Assembly (NCBI GenBank): GCA_963834715.1
Contig: CAWIDE010000006.1
Location: 930,001 to 994,000 of the forward strand
Source of the DNA: CAVSUZ01 sp963834715
GTDB lineage: Bacteria > Pseudomonadota > Alphaproteobacteria > Acetobacterales > Acetobacteraceae
Length of the DNA: 64,000 nucleotides
Reading direction: 5' to 3'
Below the pieces are notes generated by a model, which was not told where the DNA came from, did not search any database, and saw nothing but the letters and a program-made list of their open reading frames with translations. The translations under genes and the position numbers were made by a program. Positions 1 to 8,858 of this stretch are shown piece by piece (positions within the stretch are counted from its first letter, which is position 1; each line of letters starts with the position of its first letter).

Positions 1-1014
1 TTCTTCCGCCGGCGCGTGCGCCGCAAGGTAATCTCCTTGGCGACGCACCGCCGTGCCCTGCGGATGCATCCAGCGATCCGAGGCTCTCCGTCATCATCCC
101 TGCGAATGGGACGCCCCGAATATTTGTGGTCAACGGTGGGGGAGGTTCTGCGGCAGACCTTTACGGATTTTGAGATTTGCGTGCTCGACCAGTCGGCATC
201 CGCGGAGGCCGATGAAGCTGCCGCGCAATTTATCGCGGAACATCCGGACCCGAGGCTTCGCTATATCCGACTGCGGGCAAGGGGCCTCCCGAACACCAGG
301 AACGAGGGAATCACGCTTGCTCGCGGCGAGATCATCCTGTTCCTTGATGACGATGCAATTCTTCTGTCGCGAGACTTTTTGGCGGCACACGTGGCCTGCT
401 ATGACGACGCGACTGTGGGCGGCCGGGTGGTCGAACGATTAATCGTCCCGAATACTCGCCGTGCAGCCGGCTACGTCTCCTGGGCCGGCAGGACGGTTGA
501 GAGCCGTACGGTAATGCGGTCGTGCACTCTCCGTTCCGTGAAGGGCGCGAACATGGGTTTTCGGGCCCGTGTATTCCGGCGGGTCGGCGGCTACCTTGGT
601 CTGCTGCCGTTTGTTGCTACCTTCGGTGTCATCGCGGCGTCGGGCGCAGTGCGATGGCGGTCCGCCGGCGCGATGCCGCGGCTGGCGCGCGCCGCGCGCG
701 AGGGCATCGTAGCGGCTGCGCTTGGTCCCGACGATGCAGTCCCCTACGACCGGACAATGGGTCCACCAAGTGCCGACAACGCGCGGCCGAAAGATCCCGC
801 CGATCGCAACCCGCATGAGAACGCCGCGGGTCTCGACCAGAATGGCGGTTTCGGTCGCCCCCTCTCCGGTGTCGAAGATAGCGGGGACGCTGACGTATCC
901 GGGCCGATTCCCGAGACAGGCTGGCAGCTTCGCTTCGAGCCTGGGGCGAAGCTGAGCATTCTGGATTGCCTGATCGGTGGATTGCGCACATGGCGCCTTT
1001 GCCCGCCGAACTAG
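1..1014 (+). pseudogene. GT2 family glycosyltransferase remnant, frameshifted and rearranged
   Basis: This is a decayed family 2 glycosyltransferase of a polysaccharide locus. A GT-A start (LSVIIPANG) is read in one frame near positions 82-108. The continuation (RPEYLWSTVGEVLRQTF, then FLDDDAI with the metal-binding DDD near 350) is in another frame. Removing one G from the GGG run at about 107-109 would join them as PANGRPEYL. After NMGFRARVFRRVGGY (about 595) the usual acceptor-side segment is missing. A hydrophobic segment resembling a GT2 C-terminus follows directly, while a segment resembling the missing middle (GWQLRFEPGAKL, about 920-955) comes later. That order looks scrambled. The N-terminus may begin outside the window. 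It lies immediately upstream of the flippase gene. The GT2 identity is fairly secure; the rearrangement is inference. Confidence 0.6.
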
Positions 1015-1020
1015 TCCGCC

Positions 1021-2631
1021 ATGAACATCGGATCCGGTGCTCGCATGACGTCATCACCTTTGCCCGGGAAAAGCGCACTCATGTCGCAAAGCAACGGGCA
1101 AGGCGCCAGCGTGGAACTGCGCCCCGAACCGGAGGCCGCCGCTGAAGCATCTCTCGGCGCGCGCGCTACCGCCGGTGCCGCATGGATCTTTGTGGAGAAC
1201 GGCTTCGTTCAGGGGCTGGCGTTCGTCGTCTTCGCGGTGATCGCCCGCTACGTGACCGCCGCAGATGTCGGTCTCATCAGCATCACGTTCATGATCACCC
1301 AGGGCACCCGAATGCTGCTGTTCGAGGGCATCGTGATGGCGGTTATCCGCAAATCAAGCCCCACAGCCATCGAGTTCACGACCGGCTTCTGGATGATGCT
1401 CGCGAACGCGACCGCCGCCACCGCTCTGATTGTCGCCGCTGCACCGGCATTGCAAACCGTCTTCGCCGCGCCGGGCCTTCAGAGCGTGATCAAGGCGATG
1501 AGCCTGACCGTGATGATGTACGGCGTTTCCTCCATGCAGGAGACCTGGCTTCTGCGGCACTTTCGTTTCAAGGCACTCGCATTGCGCGCCATCGTTGCCT
1601 CACTCGCCGGCGCCTGTGTGGGTGTCGTGCTCGCGCTTAGAAACTTCGGGGTGATGGCCTTGGTCAGCCAGCAACTGGTGATGATGGCCGTGAACGCCAC
1701 CCTGCTCTGGGTCGCCTGTCCATGGAAGCCCTCCTTACGCTTCTCACGTCCCGTCGCACGGGAAATCGCGACCTTCGCCTTCGGGCTGTTCCCCAGTCGC
1801 CTCATCGGCATGGCCAATCAGAATTGCGACACGATCCTCGTTGGGATCTTGTTCGGGCCGGCCAGCGTGGGCATCTATAACGTAGCCAAGCGAGCGCGCC
1901 TCGCCCTCCAACTAGTAGCCTGGGGACCGATAAACGGCGTTGTCCTGCCTACGTTCGCGGAACTTCAGGCCGAACCGGAGCGCTTCAGGAAAGGCGTGCT
2001 GGCATCTTTGGCGATAGTCTCGGCGCTTTGCGCGCCGCTCTTCTTTGGCACGGCCGCCATCGCACATGACGCCGTGTTGGTGGTGTTTGGCCCGAGGTGG
2101 ATCGCCGCGGCGCCGGTTCTTGCCATCCTCGCATTCGGCGGGTTCGCGGCGGTTTTGGGTACCGTCAACGACACTATCTTTATGACCCTGGGACGCCCGG
2201 CGATCTGTTCCTTTGCCGCCGTGCTTTACGTTGTGCTCGCCGTTCCCCTGTTCCTGTATTTCCGCGAGTGGCCCAGCCTGCCGTTCGCGCTGCCATTCGT
2301 TCTGCCTTATTGTCTCCTTCTTCCTGCGTATATTTGGCTGTGCAGGCGCTTCGCCGGGATTTCCGTCCTGGCCTGGATGCGAAGTGTCTCACCCGGCGTA
2401 CTTGCAGGAGTGGTGATGTTCTGTGCCGTTCGCCTGTCGGTTGCAGCCTTGCCTGGGTTGCCACTCGCAGCCCGGCTCCTAATCACTTGCGGCAGCGGAG
2501 CAGCAATCTATGTTGCGGTAATGTATGTGTTGGATCGTCCCACCTGGCAAATGATGTATGACTTCGTTTCCCGTTTCACACGCAAGTTCCGGCGCACGGC
2601 CTCGATTCAAGTCGGCGTGAGCTCGCTCTGA
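1021..2631 (+). CDS. Wzx-type polysaccharide flippase (MATE/MVF-like membrane protein)
   Basis: This is an inner-membrane lipid-linked oligosaccharide flippase, expected to translocate exopolysaccharide or O-unit intermediates to the periplasm. The 536-residue protein is mostly hydrophobic, with roughly 12-14 predicted membrane segments starting near residue 58 (GFVQGLAFVVFAVIARYV) and a short soluble N-terminus. Segments such as FGLFPSRLIGMANQNCDTIL and GPASVGIYNVAKRARL match the Polysacc_synt/Wzx pattern of alternating half-repeats. Starts at 1021, 1045 and 1081 are all possible; 1081 has the only weak Shine-Dalgarno-like sequence (GGGA). Neighbours are glycosyltransferases and methyltransferases, which supports an exopolysaccharide role. 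Substrate cannot be inferred. Confidence 0.85.
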   Translation: MNIGSGARMTSSPLPGKSALMSQSNGQGASVELRPEPEAAAEASLGARATAGAAWIFVENGFVQGLAFVVFAVIARYVTAADVGLISITFMITQGTRMLLFEGIVMAVIRKSSPTAIEFTTGFWMMLANATAATALIVAAAPALQTVFAAPGLQSVIKAMSLTVMMYGVSSMQETWLLRHFRFKALALRAIVASLAGACVGVVLALRNFGVMALVSQQLVMMAVNATLLWVACPWKPSLRFSRPVAREIATFAFGLFPSRLIGMANQNCDTILVGILFGPASVGIYNVAKRARLALQLVAWGPINGVVLPTFAELQAEPERFRKGVLASLAIVSALCAPLFFGTAAIAHDAVLVVFGPRWIAAAPVLAILAFGGFAAVLGTVNDTIFMTLGRPAICSFAAVLYVVLAVPLFLYFREWPSLPFALPFVLPYCLLLPAYIWLCRRFAGISVLAWMRSVSPGVLAGVVMFCAVRLSVAALPGLPLAARLLITCGSGAAIYVAVMYVLDRPTWQMMYDFVSRFTRKFRRTASIQVGVSSL

Positions 2632-2861
2632 ACAGCATGGAGTTTGCGAGCGTTGCATGCTTAGCACTCACGTCTCCGATCTAGCGGGGCACCCAATTCG
2701 GGTGAGGTTCGCGCAGCCGGGCTAGGCCTCGGCATTGGTTTGATACTCCATGATTTGGAATGGATAGTGTGCTATACGAACCAACGGAACAGAACCAGAG
2801 CCTGGTTGCTCGCAGTCTCATGGCTGGGCCACAAAGCGGAATGGATCGCGGCAATCGTTGC

Positions 2862-4127
2862 ATGAGAATACTTCTGGCATGCGCTGCGTTCCCGCCTTAC
2901 GGCCGCGGTGGCGGCCCGACCAGCAGCGCCTTGATTGCCCGGGCCTTAGCTACACGGCCGGCCGAGGTGCGTGTCCTGGTTGTCGGCGACCAAGAGAAGC
3001 GGGAGCAGCGGGGCGAGATTGAGGTTGTCACAACAGCGCCTTTGAATGTGTATCGTGACTGGCTGAGAAAAGATAAACCTGCGGTGCAGAAAATTGTCTG
3101 GCACTCGCTGGAAAACTTCAACCCGGCAGCTTATCGGCGAATGAAACAGGAACTTCGGTCGTATCGGCCCGACGTGCTAATGACTGTCAGCACGGAGAAT
3201 ATTAACGTTGCAAGCTGGTTAGCCGCCAAATCCCTTGGAATTCCCTGTGTGCATCTGGCGCAGAGCTATTTCCTGATGTGTTGGCACGGCTCTTTGTTCC
3301 GCAATGGTGCTAATTGCCTCCGATGCCGAAGCTGCAGGCTGTTATCTGTGGGCAAGAAATATCTGTCACGGCATGTCGACGCGCTTATTACTGAAACGGA
3401 TTTCCTTAGGCGCATTCATCAGGAGGCGGGCTATTTTCCCAATGCCCAAACCTATGTTATCCCTGCTCCCGTGGACATGCCGATATCAACCAATCGTGGC
3501 AAGCGCGTCGGTCTGCGCGTCGGGTACCTCGGCGTTCATACTCGCGAGAAGGGGATCGAAGCTCTTGCTGGCGCTGCGAGACGGTTGGCCGATCGCTCAG
3601 ACATACGGTTCCTTATCGCCGGCACGGGCGACGCCTCGTATACGGACGAATTGAAAGCACGATTCCCTAGCAACAACACTACCTTTTGCGGCTGGGTCCG
3701 CGCAGAGGAATTCTATCCAGATATAGACGTGATCGTCGTTCCGTCTGTCTGGCGTGAACCGTTCGGGCGCGTCAGCGTCGAGGGAGCCTGCTTTGGCGTT
3801 CCGGCTATCGTCGCACGCTCCGGGGGGCTTCCGGAAAATGTCCAGCATGGCCACGACGGCTTCGTGTTCGAGCCGGGCGATGACCAAAGGCTCGCCGAAC
3901 TTCTGGAAAGCCTCGCAGACGATCCAGACATGTATAGCCGTGTTTCAGAGGGTGCCCGAGGGAGAGCTAAGCTGTATACAGTGGAGAAGATTGGACAGCG
4001 TTTGTTTTCCTGTCTGTCGGAAGTGATCGGCCAAAAACGAAGGGATGTGTCAGACGAGGCTCCTTGTCGGCATGAACGGGCAAGCCACCGCCAGAGCGAG
4101 CAAGCGACCCGCGTGGAAGCGCTGTAG
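2862..4127 (+). CDS. GT4 family glycosyltransferase
   Basis: This is a retaining GT-B fold glycosyltransferase, presumably cytoplasmic and adding a sugar to the lipid-linked repeat unit. The protein opens with MRILLACAAFPPYGRGGGP, the glycine-rich acceptor-side loop of GT4 enzymes. It carries a CLRCRSC cysteine cluster (about residues 151-157), and the C-terminal donor domain contains the EX7E element REPFGRVSVEG (about residues 303-313). I chose ATG 2862 because the homologous copy at 6102-8587 begins with the same MRIL sequence; an in-frame ATG at 2760 would add 34 unrelated residues. The last 40 residues are polar and probably non-conserved. A second, inverted and broken copy lies 2 kb downstream. 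Donor and acceptor are unknown. Confidence 0.88.
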   Translation: MRILLACAAFPPYGRGGGPTSSALIARALATRPAEVRVLVVGDQEKREQRGEIEVVTTAPLNVYRDWLRKDKPAVQKIVWHSLENFNPAAYRRMKQELRSYRPDVLMTVSTENINVASWLAAKSLGIPCVHLAQSYFLMCWHGSLFRNGANCLRCRSCRLLSVGKKYLSRHVDALITETDFLRRIHQEAGYFPNAQTYVIPAPVDMPISTNRGKRVGLRVGYLGVHTREKGIEALAGAARRLADRSDIRFLIAGTGDASYTDELKARFPSNNTTFCGWVRAEEFYPDIDVIVVPSVWREPFGRVSVEGACFGVPAIVARSGGLPENVQHGHDGFVFEPGDDQRLAELLESLADDPDMYSRVSEGARGRAKLYTVEKIGQRLFSCLSEVIGQKRRDVSDEAPCRHERASHRQSEQATRVEAL

Positions 4128-4160
4128 CGTTAGGCACTCCGGCCACCGGGAGGTCGGCCT

Positions 4161-4949
4161 GTGACAGGAGAGGGTGTGGGAGTGGGGCAAGCAATCCCGT
4201 CGCCAGGACAGTTCGTCGGCACCATTGATTCCTCGCTACGCGGGATGCATGGACGAGACTATCTCTTGTCCTCGGTAATGCGACAGCACCGATCACTTGT
4301 AGCGGTGATTTCGAGTCTAAGAGAAAACGCGACGATCCTTTCCCTCGGTGCTGGCGGAGCATTTGTTGAAGAGTATTTGGTGAGGGGCTTCGGCGCATCC
4401 GTTACGATTGTTGATTTTCCGGAGACCATAGAACTGAATCGAATGCTTTACGATCGGCTGTTCGACAAACAAGTCCCGCTTGACCTTGCGTCAGATCCTC
4501 TTGATTTCGGCAAGGAGCTTTACGACGGGGTTTTTTGGTTTGACAACATCGAACATTTACCACGCAATCCAGCCGAGGTCTTTTCCCCGATCGCAAAGAG
4601 TCTCAGAGCAGGTGGATGGATGTTTTTGACGACGGATAATATATGCCGGCTGGTAAATATTGGAAAGCTGCTGATGGGAAGGAATATACTACCACCGCCG
4701 TCCAGAATGTTTGCCTCCGTGAACTTCGAAAATGAGGGGGTGCATCGGAGAGAATATAATGCCGCTGAAATCCTGAGCCTGTTATCTGCTTGCGGGTTCA
4801 CCAATCAAAAGGTCCAGTACTTCTGGCAGAAGCCAAGAGACAGCATTCAAAAGCTGCCGCTTTGGATAATCGAGTTATTGATCCCTAAACTCAGACCTCA
4901 CATGTTGATCTCCGCACGGAAGGCACAGCCGGAGGCAAGAGCGAATTAG
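4161..4949 (+). CDS. SAM-dependent class I methyltransferase
   Basis: This is a Rossmann-fold methyltransferase probably modifying a sugar or lipid carrier intermediate. The 262-residue protein has motif I at ILSLGAGGAFVEEYL (about residues 58-72), an acidic residue after the second strand (IVDFPET), and FWFDNIEHLPRNP (about residues 126-138), typical of Methyltransf_11/23 proteins. The GTG start at 4161 is preceded by a good ribosome binding site (GGGAGG at about 4148-4153). It lies 33 bp downstream of the GT4 gene on the same strand, so the two are probably cotranscribed. Substrate unknown. Confidence 0.82.
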   Translation: MTGEGVGVGQAIPSPGQFVGTIDSSLRGMHGRDYLLSSVMRQHRSLVAVISSLRENATILSLGAGGAFVEEYLVRGFGASVTIVDFPETIELNRMLYDRLFDKQVPLDLASDPLDFGKELYDGVFWFDNIEHLPRNPAEVFSPIAKSLRAGGWMFLTTDNICRLVNIGKLLMGRNILPPPSRMFASVNFENEGVHRREYNAAEILSLLSACGFTNQKVQYFWQKPRDSIQKLPLWIIELLIPKLRPHMLISARKAQPEARAN

Positions 4950-5161
4950 GTGGATTACTGCGATTGGGCGCCCCAGGTAGGTCCTCTTTCCTCTTATTTG
5001 CTCAAGTGGCGCTGGCGGCGATTGCCGTGCGCGAGAACCACCGCGCACAATCGGCTACCTAGTCTGAATAACGGTTTGGAACAGCGGCACCGCAACGGCG
5101 GTGGACTTGAACAAATTTTCAACTACAAGTCTGAAGCAAGCAGAAGAGTGCGGCCTAAGTT

Positions 5162-6001
5162 CTACGGGAGAACCCTGTCTTGGCGCACAAAGACGAGGTT
5201 CTCGCCATGTATAATGAGCTCGAAGCCACTGCCCATCACTGCCCTCTGAAATGCTTGGCTGGTTTGCTGTCCAGGTAGTAGCCAGTCATGCGGTTCAACG
5301 ATGAGGACGGCGACTGTCTCTAGCCAGCTAATGTCGCCGGAAAATACATCCGCCTCAAAGCCTTCGATGTCGATTTTGACGATGAACAGCTTCCCGTTAG
5401 GCACTAGTAATTCGAGTTCGGGTATTGTCACAACGGGGATAGCACTGGTATCGCGGCGAGCGACCTGAAATGCTATAGGCTCGGCATTGTGGTCAACAAT
5501 GGAGACTGAGCCGCGGATGCCCCCGAGAGCAGCCTCAACCATGCTTACGTTCGGCAGCTTGTCTGTATTTCTTCGGCATAGCGCGGCATTCTCCACTGCC
5601 GGTTCGACAGCCACAATATGGCATTTGGGAAATTGCGTGGCGAACCATACCGACGATGCGCCAATGTTCGCGCCGGCATCGATGATGATCGGGGTTTTGT
5701 TTTGAGCGAGCAGGGCATTTTGCGCACTCACGATGGATGCATACTGCGAAAATGCAGATAGGTCATAGCATCTTTCCGCGAATATCTGATGCAGCACATG
5801 GCGGTCGCTATTGTTGACGCGAAAATGCACCGTGCCGATTCCACTAACATTGGTCTTGAGCGAGCGCCGCCTGAGCAGCGGAGCAACACGAACGGCGATA
5901 GGGAACCGCGGGTTTATTCCGACAGCCTCTTCGAGACTGTCGGACAGGATACGCAGCACATCTATTTTTTTCCCAGGCTGGATAGGTAGGGGGTTACTCA
6001 T
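5162..6001 (-). CDS. FkbM family methyltransferase
   Basis: This is a SAM-dependent methyltransferase of the FkbM family, which usually O-methylates sugars or polyketides. The 279-residue protein has the family motif IIIDAGANIGASSVWFA (about residues 104-120) and the KIDIEGFEADVF signature near residues 210-221. N- and C-termini appear complete. It is transcribed toward the preceding methyltransferase gene, leaving 212 bp between them in which I see no gene. Context suggests decoration of the same exopolysaccharide. Confidence 0.88.
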   Translation of the reverse strand: MSNPLPIQPGKKIDVLRILSDSLEEAVGINPRFPIAVRVAPLLRRRSLKTNVSGIGTVHFRVNNSDRHVLHQIFAERCYDLSAFSQYASIVSAQNALLAQNKTPIIIDAGANIGASSVWFATQFPKCHIVAVEPAVENAALCRRNTDKLPNVSMVEAALGGIRGSVSIVDHNAEPIAFQVARRDTSAIPVVTIPELELLVPNGKLFIVKIDIEGFEADVFSGDISWLETVAVLIVEPHDWLLPGQQTSQAFQRAVMGSGFELIIHGENLVFVRQDRVLP

Positions 6002-6572
6002 GTTTTGGCGCTCGTTTGGTGGGTTTGAGAGAAATATACCACACTTATGACTATTTATCTAGGTGGAGAACGCTCAATCGGAGACAGATGAGCACCTTCC
6101 GTCATGGGGGCGGTGGGGCTGTCTCGACACTTACTCGTTCATGCCGACGGCGAGGCATGTTCGTGAGCGCGTTCTTTCCTTTTCGGCCAATGACCTCCCT
6201 CAGACACGAAAACAAGCGCTGACCAATCGTGTCCAAAGCATACAACTTGGCTCTCTCTAGAGCACTCTCCGAAACACGGTTGTACAAGTCCGGATCGTCC
6301 GCGAGGCGTTTCAGGAGTTCTGCGAGCTCCTGGTCGTCCCGCGGCTCGAACACAGCCGTCCCGGCCATGCTGCACATTTTCCGGAAGACCCCCGGAGCGT
6401 GCGACGATAGCCGGAACGCCGAAGCAGGCTCCCTCGACGCTGACCCGCCCGAACGGTTCGCGCCAAACAGATGGTACGACGACAACGTCTATCTCTGGAT
6501 AGAATTCCTCTGCGCTGACCCAGCCGCAAAAGGTAGTATTGCTGCTGGGAAATTGAGCTTTCAACTCACTAG

Positions 6573-7802
6573 TACCCCACGTCGTTGATTCTGCGGGTGA
6601 TTTCTGAGTCGATATCTCCGGTAACCCGGAGATGTGTCGTGACCGCGAAACAACCTGTCGTGAAGAAGTACATCGTAAAGCTCAGTAGCGATGAGCGTGA
6701 ACGGCTCAATGTGCTGATCCAAAAGGGCAAAGCCCCGGCCCGCCAGCTACTGAAGGCACGCATCCTGCTGAAGGCCGACGCCTCCGAGGCCGGCGATGCG
6801 TGGAGTGACGGCGAAATTGCCGAGGCGTTGGATACCAGCGTCGACACCGTCGCCCGCACACGTCAGCAATTGGTGGAGGGCGGAGTTGATGCCGCCTTGA
6901 CCCGCAAACACTCGCCCAACTCAGCTCGAAAGCCCATCTTCGACGGCGCCGCCGAGGCCAAGCTGATCGCGCTCGCTTGTTCTCCGCCACCCAAAGGACG
7001 GAAGCGGTGGACGCTGATGCTGTTGGAAACCGCCGTGGTGGAGCTGAACATCGTCGATCGCGCCAGCGATAACACCATCGGACGGACGCTCAAAAAAATT
7101 CGCTCAAACCTCATCTCCAGAAGCAATGGGTCATCCCGCCAGAAGCCAGCGCTGCCTTCGTAGCCGGCATGGAGGATGTGCTGGAGGTCTACCAGCGGCC
7201 GCATGATCCAGACCGACCCGTCGTCTGCCTGGACGAGACAACGAAACAGCTCGTCAAGGAAACCCGCGTGCCAGTTCCGGCAAAGCCTGGACAGCCAGCA
7301 CGGTACGACTGCGAGTATGAGCGCAACGGCACCGTCAATCTGTTCATGCTATTCGCGCCGCTGGAAGGCTGGCGCCATGTCGAGATAACCGACCGCCACG
7401 CCGCGCTGGACTATGCCCAACTGCTCAAGGCTTTGTCCGACACGCACTTTCGCGCCGCGAGCAAGATCGTCCTGGTGCAGGACAATCTCAACACCCACAA
7501 GCCGGCCTCGCTCTACGAAGCCTTTCCGCCCGCCGAGGCGCGCCGCCTCGTCGAGCGGTTCGAGTGGCATTACACGCCCAAGCATGGCAGTTGGCTGGAT
7601 ATGGCCGAATCAGAACTCAGCGTCCTGTCGGTGCAGTGCCTCGATCGGCGAATCCCGGACAGGCAGACCCTGATCGAGGAAGTCGCCGCGTGGCAGAAAG
7701 ATCGAAACAAGAACCACACGAAGGCAGACTGGCACTTCACCACTGTCGATGCCCGCATCAAACTGAAGCGGTTATACCCGGCAATATGAGCGACTCAGGG
7801 CA
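6573..7802 (+). mobile_element. IS630-family insertion sequence at a CTAG target
   Basis: The element is about 1,230 bp, bounded by CTAG at 6569-6572 and CTAG at 7803-7806. Imperfect terminal inverted repeats of about 22 bp are visible: the left end starts TACCCCACGTCG and the complement of the right end starts TGCCCTGAGTCG. IS630 elements are known to prefer CTAG and duplicate TA, so the exact boundary within CTAG cannot be fixed by eye. It encodes one transposase in two overlapping frames and sits inside the GT4 pseudogene. Confidence 0.9.
6639..7789 (+). CDS. IS630-family DDE transposase, two frames joined by a -1 shift
   Basis: The first frame (GTG 6639 to 7163) encodes an N-terminal helix-turn-helix region (AEALDTSVDTVARTRQQLV). 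The second frame, open from about 7095 to 7789, encodes the DDE catalytic domain, with CLDET (first D), VLVQDNLNTH (second D) and HGSWLDMAESE (E), the IS630/Tc1-mariner arrangement. The frames meet at an A7 run at about 7093-7099. Re-reading one A (-1) gives a continuous protein ending the first frame at TLKK and continuing NSLKPHLQKQWV. Programmed -1 frameshifting is known in this family, so the element may be active. A simple indel is the alternative. Confidence 0.85.
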
Positions 7803-8858
7803 CTAGTGTAGTCATCATCGCCGGACCCGGCGATAAGGAACCGTATATCTTGCCTATTGCTCAGCCGTTGCGCAGCGGCAGCGAGAGTTTCGATCCCTTT
7901 GTTACGGGTGTGGGAGCCAATGAAGCCGACCCGTAGGCCGTCTACCTTGATGCGATTGCTTGATATCGGCATGTCCACTGGAGCAGGGATAACATAGGCT
8001 TGTGCCTTGGGAAAATAGCCTGCCTGCTGGTGAATGCGCCCGAGGAAAGCGGTTTCCGTAATCAGAGCGTCAACATACTTGGACAGGTATTTCTTGCCTG
8101 TGGAAAACAGCTTGCAGCTCTGGCAATGAGAGCAATTGACGCCGTTATGGAACAGGGAGCTGCGCCAGCACATAAGCCAATAGCTGTGCGCCACGTGTAC
8201 AGAGGGGATACCCAGGGATTTTGCTGCCGCCCAGCTTGCGACATTGACGTTTTGAGTGTCGATCGTCATCAACACATCCGGCTGGTAGGCCTGAAGTTCC
8301 TTCTTGATACGCACGTAAGCAATCGGGTTGAAGTTTTCCAGCAAATGCCAAGTAATTTTCTTCAGTGCAGGTTTGTCTCTTTTCAGCCAGTCACGATAGA
8401 CATTCAAAGGCGCTGTAGTTATAACCTCAATATTGCCCCGTTGCTCCTTAGCCTCGGCATCGCCTACAACCACCACCCGTACCTGCGCCGCCTCTCCTGC
8501 CAAAGCCTTGGCCACCAGGGCGCTACTGATCGGTCCACCGCCGCGACCGTACGGAGGAAACACCGCGCATGCCATTAGTATTCTCATGTAAATGGTCGAC
8601 TCCAAAGCGTGGGAAGGCTCAGCATGGCAAGCTCGTTTCGCCGCCTATCAAGCCAGCTCCATCACGTCCTATTGCAGACACATAAGTATAAAAAAGGGCG
8701 AAACGACAACGCTCTCACGAAGGAGTGAGACGAACATGCATTTTTGTGTGGCGAACGAGTGCCGGGCGAGATCGGGCAGCGGCCGAGGAGCAAGGGCGCC
8801 CCACGGCGGTGGGGCAGCACGATGGCCGCCTGAGTGAGATCATGCAGACTGATCCTAG

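Larger units (their letters stand above)
6102..8587 (-). pseudogene. GT4 glycosyltransferase, split by an IS630-family insertion and also frameshifted
   Basis: This is a close paralogue of the GT4 at 2862-4127, in inverted orientation. The N-terminal half (8587 down to 7807) starts MRILMACAVFPPYGRGGGP and stops at GDDDYT. The C-terminal half (6572 to 6102) resumes with SELKAQFPSSN. Removing the IS and one CTAG restores an uninterrupted reading frame across the junction. The donor-site half also carries an independent frameshift near 6360: REPFGRVSVEG through GLPENVQHG is in one frame, and FEPRDDQELAELL onward is in another. The gene is therefore doubly inactivated. It keeps the cysteine cluster CSHCQSC. 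The intact paralogue could compensate, or the pair may once have had different specificities. Confidence 0.9.

Noticed and set aside
4950..5161. Possible small gene starting GTG 4950
   Set aside because: The 99-residue frame has no family resemblance and its 3' part runs antisense into the FkbM gene; composition is not gene-like.
8588..8854. Gene between the broken GT4 and the second IS
   Set aside because: Open frames of 81-88 codons on both strands overlap each other and show no recognisable motif.
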